Numbered from the stretch's first letter, positions 21,955 through 35,993 are shown. The stretch: 64,000 nucleotides of DNA from Trachelipus rathkii (GCA_015478945.1 JABUQX010032648.1:1-64000), one strand, 5' to 3'. A program made the numbers and translations. The notes: generated by a model from the sequence alone, not told the origin.

Positions 21955-24380
21955 AATTTGAATTTGGATATATAATACTATTATATTGTTATATATATAT
22001 ATACTATATATTATTATATATATATCGTATATATAAATTAGTACCAGAATATTGAAGTAATCAGAAATTATATGTTATATAGTATATTTTTATAAAATTA
22101 TGTATTATATTATAATAGTATATATTGCATACATAATACGATTCTTGTCCTATTTTATAGAAAATGTGTTGCATCTAAAGATAAACAAAGAGGGAATATG
22201 TAAAAATAAATTTTATCTCTACTTAAATTTTTTAAGTTAGCATTTTAGAATAGCTTTCAAGATTTTGATTGTTAAATTTAAGTTAAAAATTTTTTGAAAT
22301 TTTCATAAAAATATACAAATTAAGTATATTAGAACAATTAATGTTTGAGCATTAAATTTTCGAGCTTTAGTTAATTCAATATTATTACACTAACTAATAT
22401 TTGAGATTTATAATTATTATATTGTAAATTCTATCTCAAACGGTTTAATAATTTAAAATTTAATAGGTTTGAAAACAGAGAGTATTCGTTTCCTTATTCT
22501 GCACTTCTTTTTACACATCCTAGCTGCAAATATATATATAAATCATGAATGCAATAATTTAATCTCCAACAAAAAATATTTCTAAAAAATGGAAGCATCT
22601 TTATTTCACTTTTTGGACTAATTTTTTCCACTCGAGGCGTTATCCTTGTTCCCTTTTTAATAAGCTATTAGGCTAAGACCAACAACAAGAAGAGCTCCTA
22701 GGTGGTTTACATTCCAACTATTCTAGTTTCAGCTAGGAAAAAAAAACATCTGTAAGAAGTTGCTTAGAAATTCATGTTCAGCAGCTTAAAACAACCTTTC
22801 CATTCCATTTTGTACATTCAAGGCAAATCCATCCTGAGCTGTTTTGAATAAATGCTACTTTGGAAGGAAAAACTGCGATTAAAATAAACTCAAAGGTGAG
22901 ACTTTGTTATTTTCTTTAGTTTATAAAGTCTCCTTTTATTTACCTTAAAGGTGTTATTAAAAAAAATTAGAACACATGTAGAAAAAGAATTTTTTTTTTA
23001 AGGTTAATTATAAAAAAAAAAACAAATCTAGGCTTAGGCCATACATTAGGCTGGCTTTACTTACTAATAGGCTATATTTAATGCTCATTTTTCTATGTTG
23101 GCATTACATTATTCCAGTTAACTAAAGTTGGCCATCATCAGAAGTTGAACGAGTCTTTCATCATTTTTACCATTTTACTTAAGAATCTGTTTCATATTGT
23201 GATTAATAGGACATTATCCATTTGAAATATATATATACCTTTTATAACCTTAACACCTTTAGTTAATACATTATGTGATTCAGTGAATTTTTTTGATAGC
23301 TATCCTTATTGGATTGCTGCAACCTTTTTTTTTATCAATATTAAGATGATCAACATATAATAATAATACCTCATTTTATTATAAATCAAGTCATTTAGTT
23401 TATCCATGTTAGTTCAATTGTTGATCTCATTTTTCAACTGAATTTGTACCTCCCATAAGGCTGGTTTTCAGATTATTGACTATGTCGAATAAGTTGAGAG
23501 AGGAAGTAATAAGTATTTCTTTGTCCCAGTTTTTTTGATTGTTTAGTTCAGGTCAATCACCTTTTAAGATGATCTTTCAAGCATCATTTTTTATAGCCAA
23601 TAGCCTATCTCCTATCCAGTATATATCTATTTTTAGTAAGTTTATATTTTAGAATTTGTTATTAAAATTTTTGTTTGTATTTGTTGTATAAATATATTTC
23701 ATATATAATTTTTCAGAGGGATGGAAAATTACCCGATCCGAATACAGTTATTGCATTCTTGCTTCCATCCATCCACCTCAAGACCAGATCAATCCGCCCA
23801 AAATTATAATTATTATGTATAATATTATTATTATAAAGAATATTAGTTATTATTATATTATATTATTAATGATTGAAGATCAACTTTTTTTATTAGTATA
23901 ATATCATCAAATTATTTAATTATTATTGAGTTATTATATATTATTATTAAGTATAAAAATTGTTTTAATACAATTTTTTTAAACACAAATTTTGATATTT
24001 TTCTTGTTTAATATTTTGGGTCAGATGAAATTTGAATTTTTTTTGATTTTTTTGAACACTTTTTTTATAATATTCCAGTTAGCCAAATAACAACTTTTGT
24101 GGCTAGTTTGGTTATATTTTATATATTTTGATATATGAAAATCACATAACATAAAGTATTGATACGACTTGAGATCCACATGGTCTATCGAGGACATGCT
24201 CCTGATCAAGAGCTAGTAATACATAACCTAATTACACAACATGCTCATGCAAAACCCGCCCAGTGCCTTAGGGTTTGTCAATAAATTACAAAGTATACAC
24301 CTAGTCTACTACCAAAAAAAAAAAAGAAAAAAAACTATAGCTAAGGTACATGCTAACCACACTACAAGCTTTAAAAAATC
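21955..24380. other. Noncoding, no supported gene
   Basis: AT-rich, with small AT tracts (21980-22130, 23810-23960). A short stretch at 23715-23795 follows a TTTTTCAG acceptor-like string and encodes a plausible RDGKLPDPNTVIAF phrase. It is too short and isolated to call an exon. Confidence 0.4.
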
Positions 24381-24391
24381 ATAACATGCAG

Positions 24392-25330
24392 TTTAGCCAT
24401 AATAACTACCGTAACCAAAAATGCCGCCAATTTGACTTAGTCCAAATATTCTATATGATACCCAAACCATCCATATACCTATCCGGCCCTTTCATAAATG
24501 TTGCAAGTGAGTCGAACTCAAGAACCTCCTGCGGCAAACTACTTCAAAATTTAATAACCTTATTATTAAATAAATGTTTTCTTATATCAAGATGGCATGC
24601 CTTCGTCTTAATTTTCCTACTGCGCATCCTGATGTCCAGTCTGTGGTCAACTATGAAGAAAATATTGGTCTCCGTATTATCAGTAGAGGTAATAATTTGC
24701 AGACTTGTATCATGTCCCCTCTGAAAAACCGCCTTTATACAGAAAACATTCCTAACTTCTCCAGCCTCTTCTCATGGCTCCTACCCTAAAACCAAGAAAT
24801 CATTGTTTTGAACTCTCCAGAATATCTACGTCTTTCCTTAAAAAAGGCCTAAAACTTCATGTACAATACTTTAATACTAGCCTAAGATAGCTATTATTTA
24901 GTTTACTTATAACTTCTAAGCTCTTGTAAACGACATTACGATCTATCATACCTAGTATCTTATTAGCTTTATTCCTTGCTTCCAAACACTGAGTAGCTAC
25001 TTTCAATTTACTGCTTATAATCACAAATAAATCTTTTTCTTGGTCTACAGACTCAAGCCAATCCCTATTTATCATAGTTAATCTTTTATTTAAGTAACCT
25101 AAGTGATGAACCTTACACTTTTTTCTGATAAAAGAAGTTATAATTCATTTTGATTTCTCAATAGCTCTATACACCCACTTAGTATCATCTGCAAACTTAA
25201 AAAGACCTTACTTTTTTAGGTTCCTGGACAAATTCATTTATATACTATGGAGGAGCATATGGGTGGCCCATCAGATGTAATCCCTGGAGTGGACACCAGC
25301 TCTTCAATATTTTTCTACATTTGTTTATCT
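24392..25330 (-). pseudogene. LINE reverse-transcriptase relic (CR1/L2-like)
   Basis: Minus-strand frames carry the second half of a non-LTR retrotransposon polymerase. The catalytic box FADDTK lies at 25178-25195, preceded by a decayed INEF segment (family 'YINDL'). Next come KCKVHHLGYLN, VDQEKDLFVIISSKLKV and ARNKANKILGMIDRN (family 'EKDLGV.IS..LK' and 'A..KAN..LG.I.R'), then RPFLRKDVDILES (family 'W.P.L.KDI..LE'). Further on are GDMIQVCK and a phrase like 'F..R....WN.LP.EV'. The end is taken at a stop near 24392. One frame is open from 25075 to 24857; elsewhere shifts and stops occur. This arrangement is typical of CR1/L2-group LINEs. Plus-strand frames over the same DNA are antisense shadows. 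Confidence 0.8.
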
Positions 25331-25929
25331 TCTATTCCATTATATTTAAATGGCCATGACCAGGATCGCCTTCCATCCGTGTTATTACCACTTTGTGATA
25401 ACTTTGCGATCAACCTTATGTGTGCGTATAAGGCTTTGGCTGAAATGCTACAAATATTACAGAATTTCTGAAAGAGACTCGGCTAATATTGTGAGTCGAG
25501 TTAATTGTAATCCATAAATTTAAAAAGTTTTTTCTGACTATTGAATCGTAACCAATGTAGGACTACAACAGTATGAGTAAGATATTATTTTCATTAAAAC
25601 AATTTCCAACTTTTAAAATTTGTTAATTATTATGTTTGAAATATTATTTTTCTCTCCATTTTTCATAAAAAAGATAAAATTAAAAATGTACAATTTCTTT
25701 TTTAATTTTAATAGTAATTAATTACATCTGTTGTATAGAGATAGATTAAAATTATAGAATAGAAGGACTTCTGCTTATAATCCGAAAGAGAAGCATTGTG
25801 TTGAACTGCTAATCAAAATATCAAAATTTGAATATATCATGTTTTTTAAATTAACGATATTAATAATTTACAGTATTTTCACTACTTTTAAAACTGTTTT
25901 AATCTCAATTTTATTTTCTATTTGAAATT

Positions 25930-26750
25930 TTTTCAGAAACTAAAATGAAGAATGACAGTGTATTGAGGGAGGTAAGAACGCGGTGTCCGATGCAGCCACG
26001 TTTGTTCAACATCTATGGTGGAATTTTTGTGAGAGAAATTAGTACCATTGGGTGTGGTGATGAAGCTATACTAAAAATCGATTCTAAAGTAACATCTGAG
26101 TAGTTTGCTGGAAGTGATAACTAAAGCAAGTAAAAGGCTGTAAAGATTATGTCAGAGACAAGAAAACACCAGAGTTGGCATTGGAATAAAGGTGAGAACA
26201 TGTCAACTATAATTTAACTAAGTTTGGCAAGTGTGATTAATTTGAACGGAAAATGTCAGAATAAAACCAAGAAGAACAGTGAAAATCAAGAATGCATTCA
26301 ATGAATTTAAAAAAAAAAAAAATTGGTGACAAAGAACTATGTATGACCTTTGTAAATAGATACACGTAAAATATATATTAAAAGCTACTTATAGAGAACA
26401 TTGCTCTATGTATGTAGGGGAGAGAGCATTGTCTTCAAGCACAACAAATGAATAAAAGTTACTGGAAGTTTAAATATGTTTCTGGAGAAGGTGGTTGAAG
26501 GTTTCGGAAATTGTAAAGTTAACAAATGACCAGACATGGGAACGAATATATATTTTAAGGGAATTTTAAAACAGATGGGACAAAACTCCGTTTGTAGTAT
26601 AGTTTATGATTGAGAAATAACTATAAATTGTGTGCCTCACTGGAGTTTGCGTCATAAAACTTCCAAGGGATAACGAATGATGACATTCATAGATAGGGAC
26701 AAGAAGTTGTTGCTGACCTGTACACTAGAAGTACATTATTGAATTATGAA
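25930..26750 (+). pseudogene. LINE reverse-transcriptase relic, plus strand
   Basis: A second, different LINE fragment. At 25968-26045 the frame reads RCPMQPRLFNIYGG and FVREI, matching the 'GVRQGCPLSP.LFNIYGE...RE' block before the catalytic aspartates. A decayed block follows near 26055-26110. Around 26260-26350, in shifting frames, is a phrase like 'EIK.RI..AKNAFN..K', then KELCMTF. Near 26470-26560 is VSEIVKLTNDQTWERI, like the 'RRM.KISW.D.VTNEEVL.R' tail of this LINE group. No long frame survives. The 5' end is unclear. It faces the minus-strand LINE at 24392-25330. Confidence 0.65.
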
Positions 26751-26801
26751 AGATAAAGAGATTAGTGGGGCATTTCGTGGTTGCCAATAATCAAGTAGAA
26801 G

Positions 26802-27160
<359 letters not shown>

Positions 27161-27260
27161 TTATGGAAACTTGTAAGAAAAAAAAAGGGGAAAGAGAAAA
27201 GTGAAAATTAGTTTGGCAAGAAATGAAACTTCTGTTATGACTTTTTATTATCACAAGTCC

Positions 27261-27515
27261 ATTCTTCTTCTTCTTCTTCTTCTTCTTCTTCTTCTTCTTC
27301 TTCTTCTTCTTCTTCTTCTTCTTCTTCTTCTTCTTCTTCTTCTTCTTCTTCTTCTTCTTTCTTTCTTCTTCTTTCTTCTATCTTTTCTTTTCTCTTCTCT
27401 TCTGTCTTCTTTGTGTCTATTCTTCCTTCTCCTTATTTCTATTGTTTTTCTTCTCTTCTTGTTCTATCTTGTTCTTCTTCTCTTTCTTCTTCTTTCTTCT
27501 TCTATCTTCTCTATA
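27261..27515. repeat. TTC/GAA trinucleotide microsatellite
   Basis: About 33 nearly perfect TTC units (27261-27360) decay into TTC/TCT-rich sequence to about 27515. Homopurine-homopyrimidine mirror repeats of this kind can form triplex DNA. Confidence 0.95.
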
Positions 27516-27524
27516 TATTATTCA

Positions 27525-27932
<408 letters not shown>

Positions 27933-27939
27933 ATAAGTT

Positions 27940-28970
27940 ATGAAGAATTTACTGTAATTTTTAAAGATATAATTTTCAAAATAAATAACGAACTTCTTAG
28001 TTATTTTGTGTAAGCAATTTGGAAACGATATTTCCGCTGGCTGAAGGCTTGGTTTTGTTATGTTTGCATTTTTTTTTAATTTAAAATCCGACTGGCAAAA
28101 AAAGATAGCTTTGATATGATTAAAATGATTGATCTGGTGTGTTGATTAAGGCAAGGCTATTATTTGGTATAACAAAATTTATTGCACAGGCATTAGTATC
28201 ATAGTGGTAAACAATCCACAATAGGATATGAATTAGACAGAAGTTTGAGTTTTTGAAATATGGATCATTTCTATAAAAGAAATTTGTAATTAAGAATATA
28301 TATGCATTAAATTTATTTACATGTACTGCAATTCTAAATAAATTCAATTTATTTAAAGGTAACTTTCAGAAGATGTAAAGCAGTAAAAATAAAATTTTCT
28401 TGATATCAGTACAAAAATAGGTAAAAATAAAAATACAAAAATCAAATCATGACTTCAGTGTCTTCAATGTTTTTCTTTTCAATTAACAAGATGAGAGACT
28501 TCAGTATTATACAATGAGCACAATATTTATTTGCAAGTATAATTTTTTTTTAATGTTAGAAAGAGTAATAATTTAATTTTAATTAAATAGAAATAAAAAT
28601 CAAAAAGAATCTGTTGTAATTCAGATGATTGCCAGTTGAAAAAGACAAAACTAGTGTGGCGGATTCATTAACTTAAAAATTGTTTACAATCAATATATCA
28701 AGGTACAGAGCTAAGGGTAATATGAGAAAGGCAAAAACTCTTTAAATTAAAAATACTAAAGGAAGTAATATAAAAATGTTACCAATTTTGAAGAGATAGA
28801 TCATAGAAACAGGAGATACTTGCATTTTATTTTAAGATCATTTTTTTTTTAAATATATCCATCTTTCAATGGCACAGCCCTTGTTAAGGAGAACCCACAA
28901 AAGGAGAAGTAAAAAATCATCTACCACTATTCGGTTCCTGTGAAAAGAACTCGGGTAAGCATAGAAGCGT
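27940..28970. other. Noncoding, no feature seen
   Basis: AT-rich sequence without recognisable coding content or repeats. Confidence 0.5.
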
Positions 28971-28975
28971 CCCTT

Positions 28976-28977
<2 letters not shown>

Positions 28978-29029
<52 letters not shown>

Positions 29030-29063
29030 GAGAGAGAGAGAGAGAGAGAAGAGAGATGGAGAG

Positions 29064-29111
<48 letters not shown>
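28978..29111. repeat. GA microsatellite
   Basis: (GA)n with a few interruptions (ACGAG, AAGAGATGG). Translations as Arg-Glu or Ser-Leu repeats are artefacts of the tract. Confidence 0.97.
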
Positions 29112-29112
<1 letters not shown>

Positions 29113-30225
29113 TATATTCAGCGTTTTAAACAAATATAATGGATAATTCCACTGTATGGATATTATTAAAGAGAAATACTATCACAGCGAACAGATAAAG
29201 AGATGCTAATACCCTCAACCAAAATATCATGCGAATATGTGGCATTCATTGTGCTATGAAGGTGTAGTAAAGTTGGTAAAATGGAGTGCTCAATTTCATC
29301 AATCACCTGTCGCTATTTTGCTGCTTTTTGTTTTTGGTTTTGAGAGCAGACGTTTCCGACTAAGAGCAAATCCCATCCCTCCAAGAAGAGTCCAAATTAA
29401 ATTTCACCTACAATCATTGTGTCTACAGGAAATGAAAACACCCCAATATTACATCCACGGTTATAAGAGAATAAGGAACAATTCTCACTTAATTAGCCTC
29501 AGATTCAAACATGTCCAGAAGATTGGAGAAACTTGCTCAATACTTGACAGGAAAACACTACTCTATATAAGAAGGGATGAAATCCCTGCATAGTTATAAT
29601 AATTGTGAAGAAGAAAATAAAATCTATGTATATTAATAAAATAAATAACTTTTAACTCAAACTATTATGATTTATTACAGGTGAAAAATAAGATTTATTT
29701 ATAAATAAATAAAAATAAAACTGAATTGACACTTATAATATAACAGTCACAATCTTCCGTGCAATTTTATTAACAGTAATTGGTATAAATTGCTTTTCCC
29801 AATTAAATAATGTCTTTCAACATTCTTATAAAGTAGGTAAATAATAGAAAAATGGACGTTCTTGTGTCATGAACATTGAGAAAGTTTTTAATTCCTTTGC
29901 ATAAATTCTTATTTTTGTGTAATCGCTTTCTATTAGTTAAACAACATAACAGAATACCGGTTGTTCGGAGAGAAATATTTCAGTCTTTGCTTGAAAGGAA
30001 AACTTTCACAATTCGGAATACGTTAAGTTATAAAATATTGCTTTCGTGCATCGATAAATAATTGGCATTTTTCCCTTCTTTGTTATAAAAAAAAAACTTC
30101 AAATTTAAAAAAGACTTCTAGCCTTTCATCTAGACATACACACACATGAATAAGCACACCTAACCAAACACACTCATACTCATGCATGCATACACACACA
30201 TGTGTATTTACCACACACACCAGCT
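29112..30225. other. Noncoding, one unassigned open frame
   Basis: A 118-codon plus frame (29237-29593) is open, but the product has no domain or segment I recognise and the sequence lacks other gene signals. The rest is AT-rich. Confidence 0.35.
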
Positions 30226-30228
<3 letters not shown>

Positions 30229-30263
<35 letters not shown>

Positions 30264-30326
30264 CTATATATTATATATGTATATTATATATATATATTAT
30301 ATAAATATATAATATATATATATATC

Positions 30327-30381
<55 letters not shown>
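30229..30381. repeat. AT microsatellite passing into GA
   Basis: (CA)-rich lead-in, then (AT)n to about 30349, then (GA)n to 30380. Such compound tracts recur across the window. Confidence 0.95.
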
Positions 30382-30383
<2 letters not shown>

Positions 30384-31170
30384 TAAATTATTTATAATTA
30401 TTTAATCTTTATCTTTTTTGTGTTACCGTATTTATTAATATACTAATTAATAATTAATTTTACGTTTGCTACATGATGATTTATTATTTTTCTTAGAATT
30501 TACTCTTTAAACGCAATGATTATTTATTATATAACAGAGAAGCGACAGAATCAGGAACGCTCTAAGACGACGCGACGTTTATAAAAGAATTAGAAATTAT
30601 ATGAAAGTTTGAGTTTTTATAACCCTGACCTCCAACTGCGTTTGTGTCCGGTGAGGATAATGAGAGTGGAGTGAGATGGAGGGGGGGGGGGAGAGGGGGG
30701 AGTGCTTACGATGGACCTTTATTTCTGGCTTTTCTTAGTAGGGGGTAAACATGATTGTTAAGACCGAAATTTGATATAGATGTAAGAGGTAGTCAAGCTT
30801 AGAGAAAGATAATAAAAAAAGGGTTAAAGCTAATAAAATCGAATCAAAATATTATTAGTATTAAGGAAAGAGTAAAAAAAATGCATTAAAAAATAGAATA
30901 CTATATTATTTTGTACATATCAAATAAATAATATAAAAGAAGCAAATAAGTTTGAAAAAAAGAGAAAGAGAAAGACAAATCTAAACAAACTAACTTCCCT
31001 CCTAGTCATAAAATAACTTGATCGGTCGGCTCAAGTATTGTCGAAATGTCACCCGAACAGCCGCCTTAGGCTTGCTATGTTGAAGGGCCTTTTACTAAAA
31101 TCTTTCACACCACACAAGGACTTCAAAAGAGTATTTAAATTTACCAAATGATAATGATAGTATTTTTTAC
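30382..31170. other. Noncoding, poly-G patch
   Basis: This contains a G-rich run (about 30679-30703) and mixed AT-rich DNA. No gene is supported. It ends at the left arm of the inverted repeat at 31172. Confidence 0.4.
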
Positions 31171-31171
31171 G

Positions 31172-31329
31172 ACAGGGCATAAAAAGTTGACAAATTAGCC
31201 TGATAAGAATATATATATATATATATTATATATATATATACTATACTACTAGTATATATATATATTATATATATAATATATACTAATATATATATATACT
31301 ATATATATTATCATCATATATATATATAT

Positions 31330-31361
<32 letters not shown>

Positions 31362-31839
31362 ATATTATTGGTAGGTTTTCAATAAGATGAGTTTCTTATC
31401 TAACGTTTATTATACTCCCAAATCAGGAACCTCCTTACAGCTTCAAGTATAAAATAAGAATTACGAAAAATCCTTAGATATTATCTTTCGAGTAAGGCCG
31501 CCCTCTGAGCTCTAATTAAAATGCCAGTGATATTGCGTTGTTGAGGAAAAATAAATTAGAACATGCTTTTACCGAATAGGGGATAATAGTGAATATTTTG
31601 TTTTCTCTGAAGATTGTCTTCTCTTTTATCTGCTTTAAGTTGGTATTTATCAAATGTGAGAGAAACAAAGATTGTTTGTTAAGCAAATAAAAAAATTAAA
31701 AGTTTGTGATTAAGGATGTGTATTTCACAGGGAGAGATAGAGAGTGAGGGGGAGGAGAAGTAACGTTTTAAAACAGATAATTCGATTATATCTGTATCAC
31801 ATAAAATTGAAAGAGTTTTCTGATTTGTCCTCTTTCCAA

Positions 31840-31880
<41 letters not shown>

Positions 31881-31929
31881 TATATATTATACTATTATAT
31901 ATTTATATATATATATATATAATATTATA

Positions 31930-31969
<40 letters not shown>

Positions 31970-32004
31970 ATCAGGTTTAATTTGTCAAACTTTTATGCCC
32001 TATA
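31172..32004. repeat. Inverted-repeat structure with AT tracts inside
   Basis: The left arm (about 31172-31213) contains AGGGCATAAAAAGTTGACAA and then CCTGATAA. The right arm (about 31964-32004), reverse-complemented, contains AGGGCATAAAAGTTTGACAA and CCTGATAA. The arms are about 40 bp and match at most positions. Both run inward into AT tracts (31210-31368, 31840-31966). The interior 31370-31840 is not itself palindromic. This fits a small inverted-repeat transposon such as a MITE enlarged by AT expansion. There is no coding content and no clear target duplication. Confidence 0.55.
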
Positions 32005-32122
32005 TATATAATGATATATATATATGTATATATAATAATATATATATAAAATTATTATATAAATTAATATATAATATAAATATATATATAATATATAAAT
32101 ATAGTATATATATATATATATA
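32005..32122. repeat. AT microsatellite
   Basis: (AT)n tract continuing after the right arm of the inverted repeat. Confidence 0.9.
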
Positions 32123-32232
32123 CTTTAATTTGGATGGCATTGTATGTAATAATTAACATAACGCAACATTTATGATTTCATTTCAATGAAGAGTTCGTTT
32201 TGATGAAGCTATTTTATTAATAATATCTTTGC

Positions 32233-32333
<101 letters not shown>

Positions 32334-32868
32334 GTGCGTCCTTTCTGATGCCCTCATAACTGATTTACATCAATGAATTTTATGAACTTCATTTTGTTTT
32401 CAGTTTTTAAGAATACTTTCAGAATCTCGCATGAATTTATATGCTGACAGACAGACGGGCAGACAGACATGCAGAAACCATTAGAAGAAAGACGAAGAAA
32501 GAATCTAAGGAATCACAAATCCAAATATAATGATTAAGAAATTCGAAAAGGTCGAAAATGGCAATTCTTTGTTGCCTGTCCGAAAGGCATTTTTTTTTTA
32601 TTTCCATTCGGTGTGAAATGGAGATGAAATGCCTTCAAAATTTCGTAATAATACAATTTCATACGAAAATTTGTTGAATTCAAAGTTCATTTTCAGCTTT
32701 TTGCTTATAAAATTGCTAAATTCAATAGAAATAATTTCTTCCCTTTACAATTAGACACTAAGAGATGTTGAAACTAAGAATTACGATTTTTTTCCACATT
32801 TTTTTTTGTACTTTGAGAAAATACTTAAGGTCAATTATCAAGACTGTGAGGTCAGACGAATCTTTTTA

Positions 32869-32872
<4 letters not shown>

Positions 32873-32966
<94 letters not shown>
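32873..32966. repeat. GA microsatellite
   Basis: About 46 uninterrupted GA units, the cleanest GA tract in the window. Confidence 0.97.
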
Positions 32967-32967
<1 letters not shown>

Positions 32968-33885
32968 GCGACAAGAAAATAGACGACAAAATTTTGTGAC
33001 TTATTTTATAATTTTTAATCAATTTTTATGCAATCTAAATAATTTAATCGCAGTATTGAAATTGCAAAGTTTATCATATCATGATCAATTTTTTTTAACT
33101 TTTTTTTTAAAGTAATTTAATTTTAATTAGCCTTTACAGTTTCCTTTTAAGAGACTTTAAAATATTGTACACGAACTGTATATAACCAGACCTTAAAGTC
33201 AAAAAGATGTTGTTGAACACACTTTTGAAAACATTTATGCTTGGTAAATATTTTGTTCAGCTAGAGCATACGTACATACATAGACAAACATACGAAATCA
33301 TACAATAGTCATACGTACATCATATAATCATACATGTACAGTGCATACCTTATCCAATTGTTTTGCACATACTAAACATTATCAGTATTAGGTAAACTAA
33401 AAAAGAATTAAATAATTCATAATTGTGGTAATGTTCATAAGAATTATTTATTGCTAATATATCTAAATAAACTTTAACGAATGCCTATTATTTTTTTCAA
33501 TCGTCTTCTAAAATGTAATAGGGATGATATTTTTCAATCCTCTAGGGCTAGATTTTTTTTTGCAATGTATTATGAATTATGATTCACATTTCAGTTTACT
33601 GTATATAATTTCATTTTCATAGAATGTCACAAAATTATTATTGATAGGTGTAATGTTTGGAGGATTGTGTTAACCACTCCTACAATCACATTTCCAACAT
33701 GTTGTTTCATGAATCTTTATACAAGGGGTTATCTTGTAAGAAATAATAAGAAAGACGTTTCTAATGTTCCACCGACACAAGTTTGCAGTCGTATTGTTGC
33801 TGCTTTTCTAATGTTTAGGTTGAACAGGTTCGGCCTTTTCATCACATTTTCTCTTATGTTTAAGCACTTTCTTATATTTTTTAAT
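32967..33885. other. Noncoding, no feature seen
   Basis: A plus frame at 33667-34032 runs into the CA tract and ends in a His/Thr repeat. It has no other recognisable content. Confidence 0.45.
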
Positions 33886-33887
33886 AA

Positions 33888-33937
33888 TCACACTACACAC
33901 ATACACACACCACACACCACACACACACACACACACA

Positions 33938-34020
<83 letters not shown>

Positions 34021-34046
34021 TATATATTTTAACTTTATATTTATAT

Positions 34047-34106
<60 letters not shown>

Positions 34107-34152
34107 CTATATACTATATATATTATATATATATATATATTATATATATATG
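33888..34152. repeat. CA then AT compound microsatellite
   Basis: (CA)n from about 33888 to 33987 passes into (AT)n to about 34152. Confidence 0.95.
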
Positions 34153-34444
34153 CCAACATCCCGAAGAGTTCAGGCATGTAACTATGAAAACTATAACATC
34201 TACAGGAAAATAAATAACATTTTTGATTTCAGAAGTAATTTCATCGAAAGAAACTTAAAAAAATTTATTTTATTCTAAATATTTATTAATAACATCTTAA
34301 ATATTAGTAAAATCTTACACCTCGATTGTACGTCTTGATGACAATTGACCCTTGAAACCTGCTGCCATAAGTCCGATGGTGCCAAATAACAAATTTTTTA
34401 CGCCTTTGTGCAAGGAAATATCTATTTTTTCCTTTTTTATCCCT

Positions 34445-34562
34445 TTTTTGGCGCGTTCGGAGCCGACCGGAAGGACAGAGGGTCGGGAACGAAGTCCCCC
34501 CCGTCGTCCCCCGGTAGGCGGAAACCCTCCGAGCTCTATTCCATCGTATGCGGTCTACTCTA
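34445..34562. other. GC-rich island without a supported gene
   Basis: A sharp GC-rich patch (GGAGCCGACCGGAAGGAC, GTCCCCCCGTCGTCCCCC) in AT-rich flanks, similar in character to 300-560. No coding evidence. Confidence 0.35.
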
Positions 34563-34837
34563 GGGTAATCGTTAGTTTTAAAAAAAAATCAACATTTAGC
34601 ACCTTTTGTTTTGCTCAGTCAGAGTAAGCGAGTCATGTTCGATTTTTCAAAAAAACTTGAATTTTTTCAACATTTTTACAAATTAATTTTTAAAAAATAA
34701 GCTTATTTTTTTAATTTTTTTTTTTTATATTTCCGGGGTAAAAATGTCTCCTGATTTATATACAATAGATATTTCATATTAGAAGTAGCTCCTAAAGTAG
34801 TAGTACATGCCTGCGCCTTTTCGGGATGCATGTACCA

Positions 34838-34957
34838 TATATATATATAGTATATATATATATATTATATATAATATATATATATTATATAGTAATATAT
34901 ATATTATATATATTATATTATATATATATATACATATATATCTATTATATATATAAC

Positions 34958-35002
<45 letters not shown>

Positions 35003-35068
35003 TCAATAATAATAATAATAATAATAATAAGTAATAATAAAATAATAATAATAATAATAATAATAAAT
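34838..35068. repeat. AT then AAT compound microsatellite
   Basis: (AT)n to about 34970 followed by (AAT)n blocks to about 35068. The frames here are low-complexity Tyr/Ile and Asn runs. Confidence 0.95.
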
Positions 35069-35155
35069 ATTACATAACCTTGCATAAATCACCTTTAAAC
35101 GCGTTTCCTCTTTACATACTGATATAACATATTCAGACTATATTACTAAGGGCTT

Positions 35156-35260
35156 GTGAGCGCCAGTGGTTCCCCAAGTGTGCTGCAGCAGCGTTACCCT
35201 TACACTAGTGTTAGCAATTGCTGTCGATAATAGGAAAAGATTGGAACCACTTGGAGCGCT
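35156..35260. mobile_element. Small hAT-like MITE candidate
   Basis: The left end CAGTGGTTCCCCAAGTGTG (from 35164) resembles the CAGTGGTTCTCAA-type termini of hAT/Charlie elements. The right end TTGGAACCACTT (to 35252) is its partial inverse. Just outside lie GTGAGCGC (35156-35163) and GGAGCGCT (35253-35260), which share GAGCGC and may be a decayed 8-bp target duplication, the hAT size. The element would be only about 90 bp, so it is non-autonomous. Confidence 0.5.
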
Positions 35261-35379
35261 TAGTCACGTCACTAATCACTTAAACAAGGTTGAAAATTAA
35301 ACAACAGGACTATCTATCCTATACCAGTCTTTCATCGCGAAATCATTCAATTCTGAATTTTCTATCTAGTACCATTACA

Positions 35380-35466
35380 ATCACACACACACCTGATACA
35401 CCCTCAACACACACACACACACACACGACACATCACACACTTACACACACACACACACACACACAC
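35380..35466. repeat. CA microsatellite
   Basis: Interrupted (CA)n tract. Confidence 0.95.
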
Positions 35467-35479
35467 TCTGCAATTAACG

Positions 35480-35640
35480 CTTGGAATGATGATAATGATA
35501 ATGCATGGATTGATATGATGACGATGATGCATTGATGATGATGGGATACGTCCACTGACTGATGATGCATTGTCATGATTGATGACCTTGAGATGTATGA
35601 TGATGCATGATGATGATGATGAGATGCATAATTGCCGAAT
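35480..35640. repeat. GATGAT-rich degenerate repeat
   Basis: Irregular ATGATG/GATGCAT repetition. Open frames on both strands here are low-complexity (Ser/His/Met) shadows. Confidence 0.8.
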
Positions 35641-35854
35641 AGTGATTGTAGTGTCGACTGCGAAAACATACCGAATGTGCAGCAATGTAGTGAAGCCATA
35701 TTGTTACTTGAATCTGCTGACAGGAAACTCATAAAAGATTCATCTAATGTTTCGCTGGCATGACGAAAAAAACAAGCTTATTTCCCTTTAGAAGCTTGTC
35801 TGGCGCTCCACCCCCTTCTCCCAATATTTTCCAATCCAGAGGGGTATGGATATA

Positions 35855-35986
<132 letters not shown>

Positions 35987-35993
35987 TAATGGC

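Noticed and set aside
24350..24789. Two plus-strand frames of 124 and 71 codons
   Set aside because: They are antisense to the C-terminal part of the minus-strand LINE.
28927..29146. Arg-Glu and Ser-Leu repeat proteins on opposite strands
   Set aside because: Both are the GA/CT microsatellite read in different frames.
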